This document shows, piece by piece, positions 1 to 6,853 of a stretch of DNA of 64,000 bases. Under the pieces are notes generated by a model. It made no database searches. It was not told where the DNA came from and saw only the letters and a list, made by a program, of their open reading frames with translations. Positions within the stretch are counted from its first letter, which is position 1, and every line of letters starts with the position of its first letter. Made by a program: the position numbers and the translations under genes. The DNA lies in the NCBI GenBank assembly GCA_017414505.1, contig JAFQLQ010000008.1, positions 1 to 64,000 of the forward strand, written 5' to 3'. Source of the stretch: Clostridia bacterium. GTDB lineage: Bacteria; Bacillota; Clostridia; UMGS1840; HGM11507.

Positions 1-130
1 AAAGCCTCTCACTCCGGGAGAGGTGTCACGAAGTGACGGAGAGGGTGAAAGACTCACGGCCACTGCTTTCCGCCAAAATGAGCCTTGCCGTACCTTAGTA
101 CTGTCTGCATTCATTTTGACGAAATATACC
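1..130. repeat. Intergenic repeat-like sequence with imperfect inverted repeat
   Basis: No reading frame is supported here. Positions 71-81 (CGCCAAAATGA) and 111-121 (TCATTTTGACG) form an 11-bp inverted repeat with one mismatch. The first 50 bases carry a GTCACGAAGTGAC palindrome. The style resembles dispersed intergenic repeats of Clostridia, but a second copy is not present in this window, so repeat status is inference. Confidence 0.35.
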
Positions 131-150
131 TTCCTTTTTCGACATCTTAA

Positions 151-206
151 AGCGTGTCGATAGGTTTATCGACACGCTGAAAGCTCCCGGTTTCGGGAGC
201 TTTTTT
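151..206 (+). terminator. Two stacked hairpins, the second with a T6 run
   Basis: Positions 151-162 pair perfectly with 167-178 (12-bp stem, 4-nt loop). A second hairpin, GCTCCCG/CGGGAGC at 183-200, is followed by T6 on the plus strand. As drawn it would stop a plus-strand transcript coming from the left of the window. On the minus strand the same hairpins follow the pnp stop codon and could protect or end that mRNA. Confidence 0.6.
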
Positions 207-214
207 AACATCAA

Positions 215-2323
215 TTATTCGCCGTCTTTTTCGCCTGCTGCTTCTCTTAAAGCAACTTTTCTGGAAAGATTGATTCTGTTTTGTTTATCAATTTCGATAA
301 CCTTTACAAGAATTTCATCGCCAACTTTTACGATATCCTCAACCTTTTCAACTCTCTTTTCATCAAGCTGGGAAATATGGCAAAGACCTTCTTTGTTGGG
401 AAGAAGTTCAACGAAAGCACCAAAATTCATAATTCTTGTTACTTTACCAATATAGGTTTCGCCAACTTCAACTTCTTTTACAATGCCTTCGATAATCTTA
501 ACTGCTTTTTTAGCCGCATAAGAATCATTTGTTGCAATGTAAACTGTTCCATCATCTTCAATATCAATCTTAACGCCGGTATCAGCAATAATTTTCTGAA
601 TAACTTTACCACCGGAACCAATAACATCTCTGATTTTATCAACATCAATCTGCATTTTAACAATCTTGGGAGCGTATTTTGAAAGTTCAGCTCTGGGAGC
701 ATCAATAGCTTTTAGCATAATCTCGTCAAGAATATAATATCTTGCATCTCTTGTTTTTGTGAAAGCATCTTCGATAATATCATAGGTTAAACCGTCAACC
801 TTGATGTCAACCTGAATAGCTGTAATACCGTTTTTACTTCCGGCAACCTTAAAGTCCATATCGCCGTAGAAGTCTTCAAGTCCCTGGATATCAACCATAG
901 TTGTCCAGCTTCCGTCGGGAGCAGTGATAAGACCGCAGGAAATACCTGCAACAGGAGCTTTAAGCGGAACGCCTGCAGCCATAAGAGCAAGTGTACTTCC
1001 GCAAACACTACCCTGAGAAGTTGAACCGTTTGAGCTTAAAACTTCGGATACAACTCTGATTGCATATGGGAATTCTTCCTCAGAGGGAATTACAGGCTCA
1101 AGAGCCTTTTCAGCAAGAGCACCGTGACCGATTTCACGTCTGCCGGGGCCTCTTGAAGGTTTGGTTTCGCCAACTGAATAGCTGGGGAAATTGTAGTGAT
1201 GAATATATCTCTTGGAATCTTCTTCATCAATACCGTCAAGCTTCTGCATATCGCCAAGAAGACCTAAGGTTACAACAGACATAACCTGAGTCTGACCTCT
1301 GGTGAACAGACCGCTTCCGTGAGTTCTGGGAAGCAAATCAACCTCAGCAGCAAGAGGACGGATTTCAAGCATACCTCTGCCGTCAACACGTTTCTGTTCT
1401 TCGATAAGCCATCTTCTAACGATTGCTTTCTGTAATTTATAAACAACTTCGCCGATTTCAGTTTCGATATCTTCAAACTGTTCAGCAAGTGCTTCTACAA
1501 CTTCATCTGTAATAACTCTTACTTTGTCGTCACGTTCTGTTTTATCGGTTGTTACCATAGCTTCCATCAGCTTAGCTTCTGCAAGCTCTTTAACAGCATC
1601 ATATAATTCCTGGTTAACCACGCAGGATTCATAAGTGAATTTTTCTTTACCGATTTCGGCAACAATACTGTCGATAAATTCACACATTTTTATAATTTCT
1701 TTGTGACCGTCTTTAATAGCCTGAAGCATTTTATCTTCGGGAACTTCCTTAGCACCTGCTTCAATCATAACGATTTTTTCTTTAGAACCTGCAACTGTTA
1801 AGTTAAGAAGAGTTTTTTCTCTCTGAGCACTTGTGGGATTGATAACAATTTCATCGTCAACAATACCAACATTAACACCTGCGATAGGTCCGTTAAAAGG
1901 AATATCGGAAATACTCACTGCAATAGAAGCACCGATTAAAGCTGCGATTTCGGGAGAGTTGTCCTGCTCAACAGAAAGAACTGTTGCAACAATGGAAACA
2001 TCGTTTCTTAAATCGCTCGGGAACAAAGGACGCATAGGTCTGTCAATCATTCTGGAAGTAAGAATAGCCTTTTCAGTGGGCTTACCTTCTCTTTTCATAA
2101 AGCTTCCGGGGATTTTACCTACAGAATAAAGTCTTTCCTCAAAATCTACATTTAGAGGGAAAAAGTCAATTCCTTCTCTTGGCTTCGGGGAAGCTGTTGC
2201 GTTTACCATAACTACGGTTTCACCGTATCTAACCATACATGAACCGTTGGAAAGTCCGCAGATTTTGCCTGTTTCAACAACAAAAGGTCTGCCGGCTAAA
2301 GTAGTTTCAAATGTTCTGAACAT
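215..2323 (-). CDS. pnp: Polyribonucleotide nucleotidyltransferase (PNPase)
   Basis: Phosphorolytic 3'-5' exoribonuclease that acts in cytoplasmic mRNA decay and RNA quality control. The 702 residues match the family length. Order: first RNase PH-like domain, helical linker, second RNase PH-like domain (about 310-540, with the glycine/serine-rich SNGSTSQGSVCG stretch), KH domain (VIGSGGK, about 565) and C-terminal S1 domain (about 620-690). It lies 160 bp downstream of rpsO on the same strand, the usual rpsO-pnp arrangement. The ATG has a GGAG site 8-10 nt upstream. The leader contains a long two-tier stem-loop (annotated separately) that is a candidate autoregulatory target. Confidence 0.98.
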   Translation of the reverse strand: MFRTFETTLAGRPFVVETGKICGLSNGSCMVRYGETVVMVNATASPKPREGIDFFPLNVDFEERLYSVGKIPGSFMKREGKPTEKAILTSRMIDRPMRPLFPSDLRNDVSIVATVLSVEQDNSPEIAALIGASIAVSISDIPFNGPIAGVNVGIVDDEIVINPTSAQREKTLLNLTVAGSKEKIVMIEAGAKEVPEDKMLQAIKDGHKEIIKMCEFIDSIVAEIGKEKFTYESCVVNQELYDAVKELAEAKLMEAMVTTDKTERDDKVRVITDEVVEALAEQFEDIETEIGEVVYKLQKAIVRRWLIEEQKRVDGRGMLEIRPLAAEVDLLPRTHGSGLFTRGQTQVMSVVTLGLLGDMQKLDGIDEEDSKRYIHHYNFPSYSVGETKPSRGPGRREIGHGALAEKALEPVIPSEEEFPYAIRVVSEVLSSNGSTSQGSVCGSTLALMAAGVPLKAPVAGISCGLITAPDGSWTTMVDIQGLEDFYGDMDFKVAGSKNGITAIQVDIKVDGLTYDIIEDAFTKTRDARYYILDEIMLKAIDAPRAELSKYAPKIVKMQIDVDKIRDVIGSGGKVIQKIIADTGVKIDIEDDGTVYIATNDSYAAKKAVKIIEGIVKEVEVGETYIGKVTRIMNFGAFVELLPNKEGLCHISQLDEKRVEKVEDIVKVGDEILVKVIEIDKQNRINLSRKVALREAAGEKDGE

Positions 2324-2352
2324 AGTTAATTTTCTCCTTTTTTATTATTTAT

Positions 2353-2428
2353 AAGGGAAAAATGGTTTTAGCAGTTATATGAGATTTCTAAACTAAAAAG
2401 CTCATATAACTCCTAATCCATTTCCCTT
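2353..2428 (-). promoter_or_regulatory. Long stem-loop in the pnp 5' leader
   Basis: Inner stem: AGTTATATGAG (2373-2383) pairs perfectly with CTCATATAACT (2401-2411). Outer stem: 2353-2365 pairs with 2418-2428 apart from a two-A bulge. The structure ends about 30 nt before the pnp start codon. In E. coli a pnp leader duplex is cut by RNase III and then destabilised by PNPase; an equivalent role here is inference. Confidence 0.6.
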
Positions 2429-2451
2429 TTTTAGCATGATTTAAAATGGGT

Positions 2452-2480
2452 AAAAAGGGGTTGCAAAATACAACCCCTTT
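2452..2480 (-). terminator. Intrinsic terminator after rpsO
   Basis: AAAGGGGTTG / CAACCCCTTT form a 10-bp stem with a 7-nt loop, followed by a T run on the minus strand. It starts 5 nt after the rpsO stop codon, so part of the rpsO transcript probably ends here and the rest reads into pnp. Confidence 0.8.
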
Positions 2481-2484
2481 AAAA

Positions 2485-2751
2485 TTACTTTCTGATGTTT
2501 AACTTTTCGATGATTGCTCTGTATCTTTCGATATCCTTTTTCATAAGGTAGTTCAAAAGATTTTTTCTTTTACCAACCATCATTAACAGACCTCTTCTTG
2601 AGTGATGGTCTTTCTTATGAACTTTAAGATGCTCAGTAAGAGTGTTAATTCTTTCGGTAAGAATAGCAATCTGAACCTCAGGAGAACCTGTATCGGTTGC
2701 ATGGGTTCTGTTTGTTTCGATAATTTCTGTTTTTCTTTCTTTTAACATCAT
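2485..2751 (-). CDS. rpsO: 30S ribosomal protein S15
   Basis: Primary 16S rRNA-binding protein of the small-subunit platform. The 88 residues are full length and carry the family pattern [16 protein letters not shown] near residue 17 and the [12 protein letters not shown] rRNA-contact segment near residue 45. Two ATG codons are adjacent. The GGAGG site is 10 nt before the first (2751) and 13 nt before the second, so the first is used. It has its own promoter and a folded leader. pnp follows on the same strand. Confidence 0.98.
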   Translation of the reverse strand: MMLKERKTEIIETNRTHATDTGSPEVQIAILTERINTLTEHLKVHKKDHHSRRGLLMMVGKRKNLLNYLMKKDIERYRAIIEKLNIRK

Positions 2752-2775
2752 GGTTAAAATACCTCCATTAATTTA

Positions 2776-2817
2776 TTTGCGATTGTCCGTGTAAGCGGTC
2801 GAAGGTTTGTCCGCAAA
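2776..2817 (-). promoter_or_regulatory. Folded rpsO leader, candidate S15 autoregulatory element
   Basis: TTTGCG/CGCAAA (2776-2781 with 2812-2817) can close a structure containing an inner GCGG/CCGC helix, just upstream of the GGAGG site. S15 represses its own mRNA in several bacteria through leader folds that mimic its 16S site. The assignment here rests only on position and base pairing. Confidence 0.35.
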
Positions 2818-2840
2818 CTCAGAAAATCGTAACCTTAAAT

Positions 2841-2869
2841 ATTTTATCATACAAATTTCAATTTGTCAA
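2841..2869 (-). promoter_or_regulatory. Sigma-A type promoter of rpsO
   Basis: On the minus strand, TTGACA (2864-2869), a 17-nt spacer and TAAAAT (2841-2846). A full -35 consensus and ideal spacing place transcription start about 80 nt before the rpsO ATG. Confidence 0.75.
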
Positions 2870-2876
2870 AGGTTTT

Positions 2877-3893
2877 TTAAATAATTTTAAAATTATATTT
2901 TTCAATCTGATTATTTTCGGTAATTTTTATATCCGAAAGACAGAATTCTTTCATAATTTTCTCGATATTGCTTCTTTTGTTTCCAACAATTTTAGAAACA
3001 AATTTTTTATTTGAAAAAACCTCAAGAACCTTGCCGTTATGCGGATTTTTACTTAAAAATTCCGCAATTTCGGTATAAATTATATGGCTTTCAGTAAGCT
3101 CACGGAAAGACGAATGATAAGGCCCGAAAACCTTATTTTCGTTAATATCCTCCCCTGCCATAAGTCCAAGACGTATAACGGGAATATTATTTTCCTCAAA
3201 CATTTTAAGCAAAACAGCACATAAAGAAACCGCCTCCTCAATATTCTGAGGCTTGTATTCTCCGTTTTTATACAAATCAAAAAGCTCGGTTTCTTCAATA
3301 ACAACAGTGGGATAAATACGCACACAATCAGGCTTCATACCGATTATTTTTTCTGCAGTTTCAATATCCGTCTGCGGGCTTGAACCGTACATACCCGTCA
3401 TCATCTGAAGTCCTAAAGAAAAACCGTATTCACGGATTAATTTAACTGCCGTATAAACAGCCTCTGCCTCAAGTCCCCTTTTGTTCATCTTAAGAACCTT
3501 GTTCTCCATAGACTGAACTCCAAGCTCAATGGTTGTAACATTATATTTCTTAAGATTTTCCAAAATCTCCCCCGAAATATAATCAGGACGGGTAGAAAGA
3601 CGAATTCCGGTTACTCTTGAATCATAAAAAAACTCGTTGGCAACTCTTAAGTACATATTCTGCTCTTCTAAGGGAATACCTGTAAAGCTTCCTCCGAAGA
3701 AAGAAATCTCAATATTGCAATCAGGAGCGGTATGGAAAAGAAAGCTTTCAATCTTCTTTCTTATAACATCCTCCCGCTCCTTTTCGCAAACGCCCGTTAT
3801 TTTTTTCTGATTACAGAATATACAGTCATTTGGACAACCCTGATGACTTACAAAAATCGGTATATTAACCTTGCGTTTCTTATTCGCAATCAT
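2877..3893 (-). CDS. Radical SAM protein, Elp3/YhcC-like
   Basis: Predicted [4Fe-4S]-SAM radical enzyme. The N-terminal cysteine motif CPNDCIFC is near residue 20, followed by a GGSFTGIP-type SAM-binding segment near residue 65 and the TIM-barrel motifs RPDYIS and ELGVQSM. It resembles Elp3-family stand-alone radical SAM proteins of Clostridia; the substrate is unknown. The frame extends to 3911, but the ATG at 3893 (MIANKK) is preferred; it overlaps the upstream gene by 14 bp. It is probably co-transcribed with the CD1247-like gene and efp. Confidence 0.8.
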   Translation of the reverse strand: MIANKKRKVNIPIFVSHQGCPNDCIFCNQKKITGVCEKEREDVIRKKIESFLFHTAPDCNIEISFFGGSFTGIPLEEQNMYLRVANEFFYDSRVTGIRLSTRPDYISGEILENLKKYNVTTIELGVQSMENKVLKMNKRGLEAEAVYTAVKLIREYGFSLGLQMMTGMYGSSPQTDIETAEKIIGMKPDCVRIYPTVVIEETELFDLYKNGEYKPQNIEEAVSLCAVLLKMFEENNIPVIRLGLMAGEDINENKVFGPYHSSFRELTESHIIYTEIAEFLSKNPHNGKVLEVFSNKKFVSKIVGNKRSNIEKIMKEFCLSDIKITENNQIEKYNFKII

Positions 3894-4335
3894 CGCAGTG
3901 ACAATCGTCACAATCGCAATCGCAATCTTCTAAATCGAACTCGATTTTCTCGTTACATTCGGGGCAGTAAACGCCATCCTCGAACAGAGAATCTTCGTCT
4001 AAATAAATGCTTTCGCCACATTTGGGGCAAGTAATTTCATAGTAGTGCTCATCATCCTCGCAACCGCAGTCACAGTCATCGTCGTCACAGTCACAATCGC
4101 AGTTATCGTAAAGATAATCAACATCGTCTTCAAGATTTGCAAGATCGCTGTCGATTTCGTCAACAAGCTCTGTAAGTTCAAAATGATCATCTTCAAGGTC
4201 AGCAACAACCTTGCTCATTTCTTCTAAAACATCAAGCATACCGTTGATGATTTTTGCTTCTTTTGTTTCATTTCCTAAATCAAGACCTTCTGCAAGACCT
4301 TTTAAATAAGCAACTTTTTCTGCTAAGCTATCCAT
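3880..4335 (-). CDS. CD1247 N-terminal domain-like protein with zinc ribbon and Asp-Cys repeats
   Basis: 151 residues. Residues about 1-75 are a charged helical region (MDSLAEKVAYLKGLAEGL start) as in CD1247 N-terminal-domain proteins of Clostridia. A Cys/Asp-rich run (alternating C and D around residue 80-97) leads into a zinc ribbon, CPKCGE...CPECNE (about 105-135), and a second alternating C/D tail ends the protein. Likely metal-binding; the function is unknown. It lies 60 bp downstream of efp and overlaps the radical SAM gene. The family call comes from memory of the N-terminal pattern. Confidence 0.7.
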   Translation of the reverse strand: MDSLAEKVAYLKGLAEGLDLGNETKEAKIINGMLDVLEEMSKVVADLEDDHFELTELVDEIDSDLANLEDDVDYLYDNCDCDCDDDDCDCGCEDDEHYYEITCPKCGESIYLDEDSLFEDGVYCPECNEKIEFDLEDCDCDCDDCHCDDCE

Positions 4336-4395
4336 AATAAAATCCTCCTTTGGGATGTTAAGGCGAGGAAAATCCCCGCCTTACATAAAATAAAA

Positions 4396-4953
4396 TTAAA
4401 CTCTTTCCATGTATTCGCCTGTTCTGGTATCAACTCTAATAACATCGTCGATATTAACGAACAGAGGAACGTTGATTGTAGCACCTGTTTCAAGAGTTGC
4501 AGGTTTGGTAGCACCTGTGGAAGTATCGCCCTTGAAACCGGGTTCTGTTTCGGAAACTCTTAACTCAACGAACGTAGGAGGCTCAACACCGAATACGTTT
4601 CCTTTATAGGTAAGAATGGTAACGAAATCGTTTTCTTTAACGAATTTAAGAGCGTCACCAAGCTGATCCTCGGAAAGTGGAGTCTGGTCATAGGTTTCCT
4701 GATCCATAAAGTAGTAAAGCTCGCCGTCGGAATACAGATACTGCATTTCCTTTCTGTCGATATGAGCTTTTTCAAATTTATCGGTAGGTCTGTAAGTTTT
4801 TTCAACCACACCGCCTGTAATTACGTTTCTTACTTTAGCTCTAACAAAAGCAGCGCCCTTGCCGGGTTTAACGTGCTGGAATTCAACAATCTGACAAACG
4901 TTTCCGTTTTCTTCAAATGTAACTCCGTTTCTGAAATCACCTGCTGTTATCAT
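4396..4953 (-). CDS. efp: Elongation factor P
   Basis: Relieves ribosome stalling at polyproline stretches. 185 residues in the typical three-beta-barrel order. The conserved loop [12 protein letters not shown] carries the lysine that is modified in many species (about residue 32). The C-terminal OB domain has the usual [11 protein letters not shown] segment. The frame extends to 4971, but [10 protein letters not shown] at 4953 is the family start and has a GAGGAGA site upstream. It is first in a probable efp / CD1247-like / radical SAM transcript. Confidence 0.97.
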   Translation of the reverse strand: MITAGDFRNGVTFEENGNVCQIVEFQHVKPGKGAAFVRAKVRNVITGGVVEKTYRPTDKFEKAHIDRKEMQYLYSDGELYYFMDQETYDQTPLSEDQLGDALKFVKENDFVTILTYKGNVFGVEPPTFVELRVSETEPGFKGDTSTGATKPATLETGATINVPLFVNIDDVIRVDTRTGEYMERV

Positions 4954-4986
4954 AAGTAAATCTCCTCTCATACTATACTATTATCT

Positions 4987-5015
4987 ATTATAATAAATAT
5001 TTACAAAAATTTCAA
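4987..5015 (-). promoter_or_regulatory. Sigma-A type promoter of efp
   Basis: Minus strand: TTGAAA (5010-5015), 17-nt spacer, TATAAT (4987-4992), about 35 nt before the efp start. It lies in the short gap behind the peptidase gene, so efp can be transcribed separately from aroQ and the peptidase. Confidence 0.7.
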
Positions 5016-5022
5016 GCCTTTT

Positions 5023-6078
5023 TTATAATATTATTAAATTTTTCGGAAAATCGGCAACAGATTCGTACCCGTTTTCGGTTACAATAACGGTATCTTCTAT
5101 CCTTACGCCAAACTTATTTTCAAGGTAAATACCGGGCTCAACCGTAACAACCATGCCACTTTCAAGCACATCGGAGCTTTTTTCGGAAAGACGTGGTTCT
5201 TCGTGAATATCAATTCCGACACCGTGACCTAAAGAATGTAAAAAATCTTTTTCGTAACCGTTATTTTTTATAATATCTCTTGCAATTTTATCAATTTGGG
5301 AACATTTCATTCCGGGTTTTACATTTTTCATTGCTTCAAGATGAGCCTCAAGAACAATATTATAAATTTTCTTCTGTTCATCGGAAACTTCACCGAATGC
5401 TGCCGTTCTTGTCATATCACTTCGGTAACCGTTTACCGTTGCGCCAAAATCAAAAAGAATAAAATCTCCTTTTTTTACCTTGTTGCCGTTAGGTACAGCG
5501 TGGCAGTCCGCAGAATCTGCCCCTGTTGCAACTATGGTTTCAAAAGCCGGCTCTTCACTGCCGTATAAAGCCATTTTGTAATCAAGCTCAGCAGCGATTT
5601 CCTTTGAGGTTATCCCCTCTTTTATACTTTTCAGAACTTCGGACAAAGCTTTTTCTGCAATTTTCTGAGCTTTTTTTATGCATTCGGTTTCTTCGGGAGT
5701 TTTTATAATTCTTAAGCTTCTTGTTATGTTTCTTTCAAATATAAATTCACATTCCGATTCCGTTTCAAATTTCTTGAAATCGGCAAGTGAAATGTGACTG
5801 TCATCCATAAGAACTTTTTTTATGCCGTTTTCCTTAACAATATCCGAAACAGCCGAAAGCAAAGCCTTATTTATCACAACAGGTATAAATTTATTTTGTC
5901 TTTCTATAACAAACTTATACCTTGCATCGCTTAAAATATAGTCTTTTTCTCCGGTTATCACAAGTGCAACGTTGGAAGAAACCACACCGGAAAAATATCT
6001 TATATCCGAATTATTTAAAACTATATAAGCATCTGCGTTTTTTTCCTGAATTAATTTTTTAATTTTTTTTAGACGCAT
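5023..6078 (-). CDS. Xaa-Pro aminopeptidase-like M24 metallopeptidase
   Basis: Cytoplasmic dinuclear-metal peptidase, predicted to remove residues before proline. An N-terminal creatinase-like domain (about 1-125) precedes the pita-bread catalytic domain. Metal ligands are visible in order: the two aspartates of FDFGATVNGYRSDMTRT, the histidine of HSLGHGVG, and the glutamates of TVEPGIY and RIEDTV. 351 residues from ATG 6078 is normal for the short firmicute type. The longer frame to 6138 is rejected because it runs deep into aroQ. It overlaps the 3' end of aroQ by 20 bp; the aroQ / peptidase / efp order is common in firmicutes. Confidence 0.93.
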   Translation of the reverse strand: MRLKKIKKLIQEKNADAYIVLNNSDIRYFSGVVSSNVALVITGEKDYILSDARYKFVIERQNKFIPVVINKALLSAVSDIVKENGIKKVLMDDSHISLADFKKFETESECEFIFERNITRSLRIIKTPEETECIKKAQKIAEKALSEVLKSIKEGITSKEIAAELDYKMALYGSEEPAFETIVATGADSADCHAVPNGNKVKKGDFILFDFGATVNGYRSDMTRTAAFGEVSDEQKKIYNIVLEAHLEAMKNVKPGMKCSQIDKIARDIIKNNGYEKDFLHSLGHGVGIDIHEEPRLSEKSSDVLESGMVVTVEPGIYLENKFGVRIEDTVIVTENGYESVADFPKNLIIL

Positions 6079-6499
6079 TATGACAAAGTCCCTCCAGGGC
6101 AAGAATATATCCGTAAGAACCGAATCCCGAAATAACACCTACGCAGGCAGGAGTTGTAACAAGATTTGTACGTTTTTCCTCACGGGCAAAAACATTTGAA
6201 ATGTGAACCTCATAGGTATCAATACTTACGGATTTTATTGCATCAAAAATAGCTAAACTGTAATGCGTGTAAGCACCGGGATTTATAACTATGCCATCCA
6301 CCTTGCCGTAAACAGAATGAATTTTATCAATTATTTCACCCTCGTGATTACTCTGGAAAAATTCAATTTCACAACCAAGCTCATCGGCTCTCTTTTTGAT
6401 ATCGTTGTTTATAGATTCCAGAGTTTCGGTGCCGTATATATTTTTTTCTCTGATTCCAAGCATATTAAGATTGGGACCGTTAATTACAAGAACTTTCAT
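6059..6499 (-). CDS. aroQ: Type II 3-dehydroquinate dehydratase
   Basis: Catalyses dehydration of 3-dehydroquinate in the shikimate pathway. 146 residues, the usual dodecameric type II size. Conserved blocks are visible: GPNLNMLGIRE at the N terminus with the following Tyr (YGTETLE), the FQSNHEGEIID loop, the INPGAYTHYS active-site segment and EVHISNVFAREE with the catalytic-region histidine. GAGGGTGAT precedes the ATG. It is translationally coupled to the downstream peptidase by overlap and divergent from feoA. Confidence 0.97.
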   Translation of the reverse strand: MKVLVINGPNLNMLGIREKNIYGTETLESINNDIKKRADELGCEIEFFQSNHEGEIIDKIHSVYGKVDGIVINPGAYTHYSLAIFDAIKSVSIDTYEVHISNVFAREEKRTNLVTTPACVGVISGFGSYGYILALEGLCHNASKKN

Positions 6500-6613
6500 T
6501 TTTTATCACCCTCTCTTTTTTTATTTTATCACATTTGCAACCGCTTATCAAGAGTTTATTTTCACATTAAATAAATCATTACATAAATTAATAACAGAAA
6601 CGAGGTATATCCT

Positions 6614-6853
6614 ATGGAAAATATAAAACCGTTAAGCAAAACCGTTAAAAACGAAATATCTTATGTAAAAAAACTATGCGCATCAGAAGATGAACTGCGC
6701 CGTTTTTTTGATTTGGGCATAATTAAAAACACAAAAATAGAAACACTTATGAAAAGCCCCTCCGGTGATCCTACTGCGTATTTTATAAGAGGAGCGGTTA
6801 TGGCACTCCGCAGGGAGGATGCGGAAAAAATTTTGGTAAAAGGAGATGATTAA
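6614..6853 (+). CDS. feoA: FeoA-like SH3-domain ferrous iron transport protein
   Basis: 79-residue cytosolic protein of the Feo ferrous iron uptake system. The N-terminal 25 residues are not typical. The core from about residue 33 (DLGIIKNTKIETL, then the GDPTAYFIRGAVMALRREDA segment) matches the FeoA beta-barrel pattern. It overlaps feoB by 8 bp, which supports the call. GAGGTAT lies just before the ATG. No clear Fur box was recognised in the 114-bp gap shared with aroQ. Confidence 0.88.
   Translation: MENIKPLSKTVKNEISYVKKLCASEDELRRFFDLGIIKNTKIETLMKSPSGDPTAYFIRGAVMALRREDAEKILVKGDD

Noticed and set aside
281..682. Asn/Phe-rich 133-codon frame on the plus strand
   Set aside because: It lies inside pnp on the opposite strand, with biased composition and no ribosome binding site.
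4045..4110. Short tandem repeat resembling a CRISPR or microsatellite
   Set aside because: The repetition is codon-level (Asp/Cys) within a coding gene; no spacers or direct repeats of CRISPR type.
4045..4227. Open frames opposite the Cys/Asp-rich CD1247-like gene
   Set aside because: They are low-complexity shadows of the GAC/TGC repeats in the real minus-strand gene.
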